64,000 nt of DNA from Agrococcus baldri (lineage in GTDB: Bacteria > Actinomycetota > Actinomycetes > Actinomycetales > Microbacteriaceae), in NCBI GenBank assembly GCA_007988785.1, contig BJUU01000010.1, positions 1-64,000 of the forward strand, read 5' to 3'. Position numbers and translations under genes: made by a program. Below, piece by piece: positions 56,052 through 63,391 of the stretch. Each line of letters starts with the position of its first letter. Position 1 is the first letter of the stretch. Under the pieces are notes generated by a model. The model had not been told where the DNA came from. It worked only from the letters and a program-made list of their open reading frames with translations, and did not search any database.

Positions 56052-57812
56052 GTGCCGACGACGGAGCAGGAGACCGCGATGGTCGACGCCGCGCGTGCGG
56101 TCCTGTCCGCGCGTGCGCTGCTCGAGCGGTCCTCCTCCTTCTCCCTCGCATCGGACGAGCTCGTCACCGGGCTGCTGGGCGGCATCGCCGAGCTCACGCG
56201 GGTGGTGGACGCGCTGCAGGTGCGGCTCGCTGCCCAGCTCGCTGAGCGGTCTCGCGGCCCAGCCGATCAGGCGCTCTGCAAGAAGCTCGGCGCCAGGAGC
56301 GCGAAGGAGGCGATCGCCGCGGCGTTCGGCTCGCGGTCGCGCGAGGCGGCCGATCTGCTGGCGCTCGCGGCTGCGACGACGGCGACGGTGGGCGTCTCGG
56401 GCGGCGACGTGGCGGCGCGCTACCCGCGGGTGGGGCAGGCGCTGGGAGAGGGCGAGCTGTCCCTGCCGCAGGCGCTGGCGATCGTGCAGGTGCTCGAGCC
56501 GGCCGCGCCGCGCGCAGACCTCGGCGAGCTGGCGTGGGCCGAGGGCGCGCTCGTCGACGCTGCGACCGACGCTGACGGCCCCCTGGGGCCGGAGCTGCTG
56601 ACCGTTCAGGGCCGCGTCTACGCGGCGCTGCTCGACCCCGACGGCCTACTGCCGGATGCAGAGCGGCAGCAGGAGCTGCGCTCGCTCACGATCGGCACCC
56701 GCAGGGACGGCATGATCCGGACCGTCCTCATCAGTCCGCCGGAAGACGGCGCGCTGCTCAAGTCGGTGCGGGATGCGTGGACCGGCCCCCGCGCGAAGGT
56801 GCGGTTCCAGGAGACCGACGGGCCGGAGTCCACCGACGACGGCCCGATCGAGCACGCCGACGGCTGCGACGGCCAGGGCTGCGAGGGATGCGGCCGGACG
56901 CGGGCGCTCAGCGACGGCGAGGCGACCGACGAGCGCACGCTCGCGCAGAAGGGGCACGACGTGATGCTCGGGATCGTGCGGGCGGCCGCGATGGCGCCCG
57001 GGGCGCCGACCGCGGGCGGCGCGCCCGCGACGCTGGTGCTCACCGGCACGATCGCCGCGTACGAGGCCTACCTCCAGGGCAGCAGGCACCGCGATGCATT
57101 CCTCCGCATCGAGCACACCGGCGACGTGCTGCCGATCGAATGGGTCGAGGGGCTGCTGTGCAGCGGCGACGTGCAGCTCGGCATCGCCGACGAGCACCAT
57201 CACCCGCTGGCGCTGGGGCGCGAGCAGCGGCTGTTCACCCCGGCCCAGCGGCGGGCGCTCGCGCAGCGCGACCAGGGCTGCGCCGTGCGCGGCTGCGGCA
57301 TGCCGCCGTCGTGGTGCGAAGCCCACCACGTGAGGCCGTGGCAGGCGGGCGGGACGACCGACGTCGACAACGGCATCCTGCTCTGCAGCCACCACCATCA
57401 CGAGGTGCACGCCGGTCGACTCCGGATCGAGCGCGTGGGACAGGCGCCCGGTCGTTGGCGCATCGTCTCGCAGGCGAGGGTCGCGAGGGTCGGCCGCGGC
57501 GCCTGGATCGATGACGTCGTCGCCGCATCCCTCGACGAGGGCGCTGCCGAGGCGGCCGCGACCGCTGCGCACGCGGCGCGGGCGGCTGCGGGAGGCGGCA
57601 GCATGGCCGCGGCCGCACCCCCGAGCCTCGCCGTGCGCATCCCCGAGCCGCCTCCGGCCGGTCCGACGGCTCTCGAGCGCATCGGCTCGCCGCACGAGCC
57701 GCCGGCGACGCGCGCCGAGCGATGCATGCGCGCCAGGCTCAGGCGTCGGACGAGCGCGAGGTGCGGGGGCGGCTTCGACCTGCGGCAGATGCAGGTCGTG
57801 CTCCGCAGATGA
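56052..57812 (+). CDS. DUF222/HNH endonuclease domain protein
   Basis: A 586-residue protein of the family that includes mycobacterial 13E12 repeat proteins. The DUF222 region (about 15-380) is followed by an HNH nuclease domain with CAVRGCG, WCEAHHVRPWQ, DNGILLC and HHHHEVH (about 413-455), so the metal and catalytic histidines are present. A low-complexity Ala/Pro/Arg tail follows. Multiple copies per genome and association with mobile DNA are typical, but no transposon ends or target repeats are seen here. The start is GTG at 56052. The inverted repeat TCTGTT-CCC-AACAGA lies upstream at 56011-56025. Confidence 0.9.
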   Translation: MPTTEQETAMVDAARAVLSARALLERSSSFSLASDELVTGLLGGIAELTRVVDALQVRLAAQLAERSRGPADQALCKKLGARSAKEAIAAAFGSRSREAADLLALAAATTATVGVSGGDVAARYPRVGQALGEGELSLPQALAIVQVLEPAAPRADLGELAWAEGALVDAATDADGPLGPELLTVQGRVYAALLDPDGLLPDAERQQELRSLTIGTRRDGMIRTVLISPPEDGALLKSVRDAWTGPRAKVRFQETDGPESTDDGPIEHADGCDGQGCEGCGRTRALSDGEATDERTLAQKGHDVMLGIVRAAAMAPGAPTAGGAPATLVLTGTIAAYEAYLQGSRHRDAFLRIEHTGDVLPIEWVEGLLCSGDVQLGIADEHHHPLALGREQRLFTPAQRRALAQRDQGCAVRGCGMPPSWCEAHHVRPWQAGGTTDVDNGILLCSHHHHEVHAGRLRIERVGQAPGRWRIVSQARVARVGRGAWIDDVVAASLDEGAAEAAATAAHAARAAAGGGSMAAAAPPSLAVRIPEPPPAGPTALERIGSPHEPPATRAERCMRARLRRRTSARCGGGFDLRQMQVVLRR

Positions 57813-57825
57813 TGCGGCGGCGGGG

Positions 57826-58608
57826 TCAGGCGCCGGGCTGCACGATCCTGCGGTGCTCGACCGTGTAGCGGTAGTACTCGGCCAGCTGCAGCCGGCTGGC
57901 CGCTGCCTCGTCGACCACGACCGTCGCACGGCGGTGCAGCTGCAGCACCGAGCCCGGCCACCTCGACGAGACCGGGCCCTCGACGATCTCGGCGATCGCG
58001 CGCGCCTTCGACGCCCCCTGCGCGACGAGCAGCGCCCGCCGCGCGTCGAGGATCGTGCCGAGCCCCTGCGTCAGGCAGTGCAGCGGCACCTCCTCGGCGC
58101 TGTCGAAGAAGCGAGCATTGGCCTCGCGGGTGCTCGGCGCGAGCGTCTTCACGCGAGTGCGCGACGACAGCGACGACGTCGGCTCGTTGAAGCCGATGTG
58201 GCCGTTCTCGCCGATGCCGAGCAGCTGCAGGTCGACACCACCCGCCGCGGCGATCTGCGCCTCGTAGTCCTCGCACGCGGCATCGAGGTCGTCGGCGAGC
58301 CCGTCGGGCACGTGCACGCGCGCGGGGTCGAGCCCGAGCGGCTGCACCACCTCCCGGTCGATGACCGCGTGGTACGACTCCGGGTGGTCGTGACGGATGC
58401 CGACGTACTCGTCCAGCGCGAACGCCGAGACGCGCGAGAGGTCGAGCCCGGCATCGCGGCGGGCGGCGAGCGAGCGGTAGGTCTCGAGCGGGCTCGACCC
58501 CGTCGCGACGCCGAGCACCGCCTCGGGCCTGGTCGAGACCAGCTCCGCGATCCGGCCGGCGGCGAAGTCGCCGACCTCCGCCGGCCCGGCCATGATCACG
58601 ACCTCCAC
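57826..58608 (-). CDS. nagB: Glucosamine-6-phosphate deaminase
   Basis: Converts glucosamine 6-phosphate to fructose 6-phosphate and ammonia, the last step of amino sugar catabolism. The 260-residue product has the phosphate-binding VATGSSPLETY (about 34-44), the catalytic aspartate in FALDEYVG (about 63-70) and GIGENGHIGFNEP (about 131-143). The start is GTG at 58608. It follows nagE by 28 bp in one operon. The deacetylase nagA is not in the window. Confidence 0.95.
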   Translation of the reverse strand: MEVVIMAGPAEVGDFAAGRIAELVSTRPEAVLGVATGSSPLETYRSLAARRDAGLDLSRVSAFALDEYVGIRHDHPESYHAVIDREVVQPLGLDPARVHVPDGLADDLDAACEDYEAQIAAAGGVDLQLLGIGENGHIGFNEPTSSLSSRTRVKTLAPSTREANARFFDSAEEVPLHCLTQGLGTILDARRALLVAQGASKARAIAEIVEGPVSSRWPGSVLQLHRRATVVVDEAAASRLQLAEYYRYTVEHRRIVQPGA

Positions 58609-58636
58609 GCGCTGCTCCTCTCGCTCGCCGGCGCGC

Positions 58637-60550
58637 TCAGCGCAGCCGCAGCTCGGCGTCGCCGCCGTTCAGCAGGATGACAGGCGTCACCGGGTCGAGG
58701 CCAGCGGCGCGGATGGCGCCGACGTCGAAGCGCAGCAGCGGCGTGCCCTCGGTGACCTCGTCGCCGACCGCGACCAGCGTCTCGAAGCCCTTGCCATCCA
58801 TCCGCACGGTGTCGATGCCGACGTGCACGAGCAGCTCGGTGCCGTCGCTCAGCCGCATCGCGATCGCGTGGCCGGTGGGGAAGATGTGCGCGACGGTGCC
58901 GTCGGCAGGCGCGACGACCGTGTCGCCGCTCGGCTCGATCGCCACGCCCGGCCCCATCACGCCCTCGGCGAAGGTCGCATCCGGCACGCCCGCGAGCGGC
59001 ACGACGCGGCCCGCGAGCGGCTGGCGCACCGTGATCACCGCAGCGGTGGCCACGCCACCGGCAGCCGGGCCCGTCGCCTCGACGACGGCCTCGACCTCGG
59101 AGGTGGACGGCGCCTCGACGCGGCCGGCGATGAGATCCTCCATCGCATCCTTCACGAACTGCACCTCGAGGCCGTAGACGACCTGCACGGAGTGCCCGCC
59201 GGGCTTCATCACGCCGGCTGCGCCCGCGCGCCGGATCGCCGCGTCGTCGACCTTCGACACGTCGTCGATCTCCATCCGCAGCCGGGTGGCGCAGTTGTCG
59301 AGGTCGAGCACGTTGCGCGGGCCGCCGAGGCCGTCGAGGATCGCCGATGCCTGCGCGAGGAACTTCGAGGAGCCCGCCGCGCCCTCGACGGCGACCTCCT
59401 CATCCTCACGACCGGGCGTCTTGAGGTTGAAGCGCTTGATCAGGAAGTAGAAGACGACGAAGTAGATCGCGAACCACACGACGCCCATCACGAGGATCAT
59501 CCACGGGTTCTGCGCCATCGGGTTCACCCAGTTGAGCAGCAGGTCGATGAAGCCGCCCGAGAAGCCGAAGCCCATGCGGGTCGGCAGCAGGGCGCTGATC
59601 GCGAGCGAGATGCCCGTGAACGCGGCGTGCACCACGTAGAGCCAGGGGGCGAGGAACATGAACGCGAACTCGATCGGCTCGGTCACGCCCACGAAGAACG
59701 ATGCGAACGCGGCAGAGATGAGGATGCCCGCCGTCACCTTGCGGCGCGTGGTCTTGGCCGTCAGGTACATCGCCAGCGCGGCGCCGGGGAGGCCGAACAT
59801 CATGATCGGGAAGAAGCCCGTCATGTACTGGCCGGTGACGCCGTGCACGCCCGTGTTGTTGAGGAAGTTGCCGAGGTCGTTGATGCCCGCGACGTCGAAC
59901 CAGAAGACCGAGTTGAGCGCGTGGTGCAGGCCCGTGGGGATGAGCAGCCGGTTGAAGAAGCCGTAGATGCCGGCACCGATCGGGCCCATGCCGAGCAGCA
60001 GCTCGCCGAAGCCGACGAGGCCCGAGTAGACGACCGGCCAGACGAAGAACAGCACGAGCGCGATCACGAGCGAGACCCCGGCGGTGACGATGGCGACCGA
60101 GCGCTTGCCGGAGAAGAACGACAGCGCCGTCGGCAGCTGCACGTCCTTGAACCGGTCGTAGCAGAAGGCGCCGATCAGGCCGGAGAGGATGCCGATGAAC
60201 GCGTTCTCGATGTTGCTGAACGCCGGGTTCACCGCCGCGACGTCGGCGGCGCCGGTGAGGCCCGCGACGGTCTCGGGGGAGAGCAGCCGCGCGATGACGA
60301 GGAACGACACGAGGCCGGCGAGCGCCGCGGTGCCGTCGGACTTCGACGCCATGCCGAACGAGACGCCGATCGCGAACAGCAGCGGCAGGTTGTCGAGCAG
60401 CGCGCCACCGGCGGCTGCGAAGAACGCCGAGGCGACGTTCTCGCCGGCGACGGAGGAGATCCAGTATCCGACACCGGAGAGGATCGCCGCGACGGGCAGG
60501 ACGGCGATCGGCAGCATGAGCGACTTGCCGAGCCTCTGGAAGAACTTCAT
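58637..60550 (-). CDS. nagE: PTS N-acetylglucosamine-type transporter, EIICBA fusion
   Basis: Phosphotransferase permease that imports and phosphorylates N-acetylglucosamine or a related sugar. The 637-residue product has domains in the order IIC (about 1-375, with GLHHALNSVFWFD and FFVGVTEPIEFAF), IIB (about 395-475, phospho-cysteine 420 in LDLDNCATRLRM) and IIA (about 510-637, histidine 561 and phospho-histidine 576 in TELLVHVGID). The NSVFWF and coupling to nagB favour GlcNAc over glucose. A DasR/NagR-type operator lies 57 bp upstream. Confidence 0.94.
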   Translation of the reverse strand: MKFFQRLGKSLMLPIAVLPVAAILSGVGYWISSVAGENVASAFFAAAGGALLDNLPLLFAIGVSFGMASKSDGTAALAGLVSFLVIARLLSPETVAGLTGAADVAAVNPAFSNIENAFIGILSGLIGAFCYDRFKDVQLPTALSFFSGKRSVAIVTAGVSLVIALVLFFVWPVVYSGLVGFGELLLGMGPIGAGIYGFFNRLLIPTGLHHALNSVFWFDVAGINDLGNFLNNTGVHGVTGQYMTGFFPIMMFGLPGAALAMYLTAKTTRRKVTAGILISAAFASFFVGVTEPIEFAFMFLAPWLYVVHAAFTGISLAISALLPTRMGFGFSGGFIDLLLNWVNPMAQNPWMILVMGVVWFAIYFVVFYFLIKRFNLKTPGREDEEVAVEGAAGSSKFLAQASAILDGLGGPRNVLDLDNCATRLRMEIDDVSKVDDAAIRRAGAAGVMKPGGHSVQVVYGLEVQFVKDAMEDLIAGRVEAPSTSEVEAVVEATGPAAGGVATAAVITVRQPLAGRVVPLAGVPDATFAEGVMGPGVAIEPSGDTVVAPADGTVAHIFPTGHAIAMRLSDGTELLVHVGIDTVRMDGKGFETLVAVGDEVTEGTPLLRFDVGAIRAAGLDPVTPVILLNGGDAELRLR

Positions 60551-60606
60551 CGTGCGACTCCAAGGTGGTGAGCGGGGATGCAGGGACTCTACTCGACGTC
60601 GCGGCT

Positions 60607-60620
60607 GTGGACTAGACCAC
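60607..60620. promoter_or_regulatory. DasR/NagR-type operator (dre site)
   Basis: GTGGACTAGACCAC matches the dre core TGGTCTAGACCA at 11 of 12 positions. It lies 57-70 bp upstream of nagE, where it would control the nagEB operon in response to amino sugar phosphates. Confidence 0.8.
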
Positions 60621-60681
60621 CGGCGTGGCGCAGCCTCGACGCCCCGTGGCGCAGCCTGGGCGCGCTCGGGTGACGCAGCGG

Positions 60682-61410
60682 TCAGGACTGCGGCAGCGAG
60701 AGCCGCTCGACGAGCGGGAACGTGAGCTCGTAGCGGTCGGCGGGGAAGGTCACGCGCGAGTACTCGACGGGCACGCCGTGCGAGAGGGCGGTGCGCGTCA
60801 GGCGCAGCACCGGGTAGGTGGCGGCGATGCCGAGCATCGCGATCTCCTCGGCGTTCGGGAGCGCCGCCGTGACGACCTCGACGCCCTCGGTCGGCAGCAG
60901 CTCGAGCGACTCGAGCAGCTCGTAGAGGCTGCCCTCCGCCGCCTCGCGGTCGAGCTGCGGCACGAGCATCGTCGGCAGCCACGCGTCCTCGAGCGCGAGC
61001 GGCCGGTCGTCGCCGAGCCGCAGCCGGCGCAGGTGCACGGTCTCGGCGCCGTCGTCGAGCTGCAGCTGCGCCGAGACCTCGGCGGGCCGCTCGGTGCCGC
61101 GCGCGTACGACAGCACGCGCGTCTCGGGCCGCAGCCCGTGCTCGCGCACCGCGCTCGCGAACGATCGCAGGCGCACCGGCAGCCGCACCGGCGGCGGGAG
61201 CCGCTCGGTGCCGACGCCGCGCCGCGTGCGCACGAGGCCCTCGCGCTCGAGCACGTCGATGGCGCCGCGCACGGTCATGCGCGCGACGCCGAGCTCGGCA
61301 GCGAGCGTGCGCTCCGAGGGCAGCAGCTCACCCGGCGCGAGCTCGGTGGCGAGCGCGCGCACCCGCTCGAGCACCGTCGCTCCGCCCGTCTCCGCCATGG
61401 GATCCAGCAT
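60682..61410 (-). CDS. nagR: GntR-family regulator, HutC/UTRA type (NagR/DasR-like)
   Basis: A 242-residue regulator with an N-terminal winged helix (about 10-75; LLPSERTLAAELGVARMTVR) and a UTRA effector domain (about 90-240). DasR/NagR proteins bind dre sites and are released by glucosamine 6-phosphate or GlcNAc 6-phosphate. It lies just upstream of the nagEB operon on the same strand, and a dre site sits between the two, so the assignment is strong by context. The start is uncertain: ATG 61410 has GAGG nearby, ATG 61398 is the alternative. Confidence 0.86.
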   Translation of the reverse strand: MLDPMAETGGATVLERVRALATELAPGELLPSERTLAAELGVARMTVRGAIDVLEREGLVRTRRGVGTERLPPPVRLPVRLRSFASAVREHGLRPETRVLSYARGTERPAEVSAQLQLDDGAETVHLRRLRLGDDRPLALEDAWLPTMLVPQLDREAAEGSLYELLESLELLPTEGVEVVTAALPNAEEIAMLGIAATYPVLRLTRTALSHGVPVEYSRVTFPADRYELTFPLVERLSLPQS

Positions 61411-61468
61411 CCCACCTCGCGCGCCGCGGGGACGTGCGGAGGCCGTGACCGACAGCTCCTCGTCGACT

Positions 61469-61496
61469 CCTGCATCCGGTGCAGGATCATCCTGCA
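61469..61496. promoter_or_regulatory. Two overlapping dyads upstream of the HutC-type regulator
   Basis: CCTGCA-TCCGG-TGCAGG (61469-61485) and TGCAGGA-TCA-TCCTGCA (61480-61496) share the TGCAGG half. They lie between the divergent regulator and the 61537 gene and could be an operator with alternative pairings. They do not match the dre consensus. Confidence 0.55.
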
Positions 61497-61524
61497 GGCT
61501 GACGGCCGAGCGCGTCGGCGCGAA

Positions 61525-61530
61525 TAGCGT
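61525..61530 (+). promoter_or_regulatory. -10 element of the 61537 gene (leaderless)
   Basis: TAGCGT ends 6 nt before the ATG at 61537. Confidence 0.5.
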
Positions 61531-61536
61531 GACGGC

Positions 61537-62442
61537 ATGACCGCACTCGCTGCACGCCTGCTCGCGCCCGTCATGCCGCTGCCGACGCCGGCCGACCCCG
61601 CCGAGCGGGCGGAGGTGCAGCGGGCGCGGTTCCGGAGCGCGAGCGCATGGCTGGTCGCAGGGGTGTTCGGGGCCCAGTTCGCCGTCACCGGCCTGATGCT
61701 CGCCGAGACCCGCACCGGCGGATGGGCGTGGGCAGGCGCGACTGCTGGGCTCACGCTCGGGATGCTCGTCGTCGGCTCGGCCCAGCTCGTTCTGCACGCG
61801 AGGGTGCGACCGGGCAGGTCAGCGGCGGCGTGGGGCATCGCTGCCGCGGTCGTGCTCGGGCTGCTGCTCGCGCCGCTCAACGGCTTCCTGTCGTTCGTGT
61901 TCGGCCAGGGCTTCGTGTTCATGCCGCTCGTCGTGGCCGGTCTGGGCGTGATGCTGCTGGCGTTCGATCCGAGCATGCGCGCGGCGGCGCCCAGGCCGGT
62001 GCGGGGAGCCGCGCTCGGCGGCGGCGTCGCGCTCGCGGTGCTTGCCCTCGGCGTGCTCGATGGCCTCGTGCTGCTGCCGCTCACGCTCGCGGCGCCGATG
62101 CCGCTCGACGAGATCTACGCTGCGCTGGCGGCCGCAGGCGAAGATCACGGGGTCGGCGTCGTCGTCTGGTGGGCGGCGATCTGGGCGGTGGCGATCGGCC
62201 TGCTCGCCGCGGGTCTGCTGCGCAATCGCCGCGCGGAGGCCGGAACGCTCGGCGCGCTGCTCGCAGCGACGGTCCTGGCGATGACCGCGCTGCCGCTGAC
62301 GCAGTTCCCGATGGGCATGAGCTTGGGCGACACCGTGGCCATCGCCGGGGGGTTCTCGTTCGCCTTCCCGGCTGTGCAGCTGGTGCTCGTGGCGCTGACG
62401 GCGGTCGCGAGCTGGCTGCTGATCGGGGCGAGCCGACGCTGA
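61537..62442 (+). CDS. Unknown polytopic membrane protein
   Basis: A 301-residue protein with about eight predicted helices (about 37-57, 66-87, 98-118, 126-146, 160-185, 208-228, 240-262, 272-297) and short loops. No transporter signature was recognised. The first 35 residues are Ala/Pro-rich and contain acidic and basic residues. A leaderless promoter is predicted. It is divergent from the nag regulator, but the spacing gives no proof of a link. Confidence 0.75.
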   Translation: MTALAARLLAPVMPLPTPADPAERAEVQRARFRSASAWLVAGVFGAQFAVTGLMLAETRTGGWAWAGATAGLTLGMLVVGSAQLVLHARVRPGRSAAAWGIAAAVVLGLLLAPLNGFLSFVFGQGFVFMPLVVAGLGVMLLAFDPSMRAAAPRPVRGAALGGGVALAVLALGVLDGLVLLPLTLAAPMPLDEIYAALAAAGEDHGVGVVVWWAAIWAVAIGLLAAGLLRNRRAEAGTLGALLAATVLAMTALPLTQFPMGMSLGDTVAIAGGFSFAFPAVQLVLVALTAVASWLLIGASRR

Positions 62443-62494
62443 GCGCGTCTCTGTGCGGGCCCCCCGCTCCGCGCGCCTCGACGAGCGGCGCTCG

Positions 62495-63169
62495 CTACTC
62501 GACGAGCGGTGGCGCTCCGATCGAGCCCAGGAGCGCGGCCACGGCCGCCTTCGCGTGCGCCCGCCGCTCTGCGGGCGACGGGATCGCCTCGTCGCCGAGC
62601 AGCATCGCGGCGTTGAGCGGGGCGCCCATCACCAGCCAGTTGTAGTGCTGCGCCGACGTGCGCACGTCGTGCTCGGGCAGCGCGCCCGCCTCGACCCAGG
62701 CGGACAGCCGCCGCTCGACGCCCGCCATCGCCCTCGCCGGCCCGTGCTCGTAGAGCGCCCTGCCCAGCTCGGGGAAGCGGTTCGCCTCGCCGATCACCAG
62801 CCGCCGCAGCCGCAGGATGCGCGGGGTCAGCACCGCGTCCAGCATCGCCACGGCCAGCGCCGCCAGGTCTCGGCCCGGGTCTGCGGACGCATCCGTCGTC
62901 TCATGACCGAGCGGGTCGCCGGTCGCCTCGGTCATCGCGGTCACGAGCTCGACGAACAGCTGCTCCTTGCTGCCGAAGTGCTTGTAGACGGTCTGCTTCG
63001 AGGCGCCGGCGAGCCTCGCGACCTCATCCATGCTCGCGCCCACGTAGCCGTCGCGCAGGAAGACCTGCTCGGCGGCATCGAGCACGGCTGCGTGGATGCG
63101 CTCGCTGCGACCGAGGGGGGCGGATGCGGTGGCCGCGTCGGGCGCGGAGGCGGGATCGACCGTTGACAT
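62495..63169 (-). CDS. TetR/AcrR-family transcriptional regulator
   Basis: A 224-residue repressor. The helix-turn-helix is at about 25-70, with IHAAVLDAAEQVFLRDGYVG then SMDEVARLAGASKQTVYKHF. The C-terminal domain (about 80-224) is helical and of the AcrR-like C type. The ATG at 63169 lies 6 nt after a minus-strand -10 TACAGT (63176-63181) that is itself inside an operator, predicting autorepression of a leaderless mRNA. The divergent DUF1905-like and hydrolase genes are the likely targets. Confidence 0.9.
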   Translation of the reverse strand: MSTVDPASAPDAATASAPLGRSERIHAAVLDAAEQVFLRDGYVGASMDEVARLAGASKQTVYKHFGSKEQLFVELVTAMTEATGDPLGHETTDASADPGRDLAALAVAMLDAVLTPRILRLRRLVIGEANRFPELGRALYEHGPARAMAGVERRLSAWVEAGALPEHDVRTSAQHYNWLVMGAPLNAAMLLGDEAIPSPAERRAHAKAAVAALLGSIGAPPLVE

Positions 63170-63174
63170 GCAAG

Positions 63175-63191
63175 AACTGTACCGTCTAGTT
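63175..63191. promoter_or_regulatory. TetR operator 1
   Basis: AACTGTACCGTCTAGTT has AACT/AGTT ends and overlaps the tetR -10. Confidence 0.6.
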
Positions 63192-63206
63192 TGATTTGCG
63201 AGAACG

Positions 63207-63225
63207 GAACTGGACAGTCCAGTTC
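63207..63225. promoter_or_regulatory. TetR operator 2
   Basis: GAACTGGAC-A-GTCCAGTTC is a perfect 19-bp palindrome with 9-bp arms, 14 bp before the start of the divergent gene. Confidence 0.8.
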
Positions 63226-63238
63226 TGGAGGGAGCGCC

Positions 63239-63391
63239 ATGGCGACGACGACCGCGACGATCGAGCTGGAGGCTGCGATCGTGGGCGACGACGGCAAGGG
63301 CAGCTGGACGTACGTGCTGCTGCCGGGCTCGGAGGCGGTGCTCGGCACGGGGAGATCCATGCGCATCGCGCGCGAGGAGGATGGACGATGA
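63239..63391 (+). CDS. Short DUF1905-like protein, probably truncated
   Basis: A 50-residue ORF with GAGGGAGC before the ATG. TATIELEAAIVGDDGKGSWT followed by YVLLPGSEAVLGT resembles the first half of the DUF1905 beta-barrel, which normally continues for another 30-40 residues with an RGTVDG-like stretch. Here the reading ends in MRIAREEDGR and the stop overlaps the hydrolase ATG as ATGA. Either a deletion has removed the second half or this is a minimal form. It is divergent from tetR and probably controlled by it. Confidence 0.6.
   Translation: MATTTATIELEAAIVGDDGKGSWTYVLLPGSEAVLGTGRSMRIAREEDGR

Noticed and set aside
56052..57812. The DUF222 HNH protein as part of a homing or transposable element
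   Set aside because: No flanking inverted repeats, target duplication or interrupted host gene could be seen.
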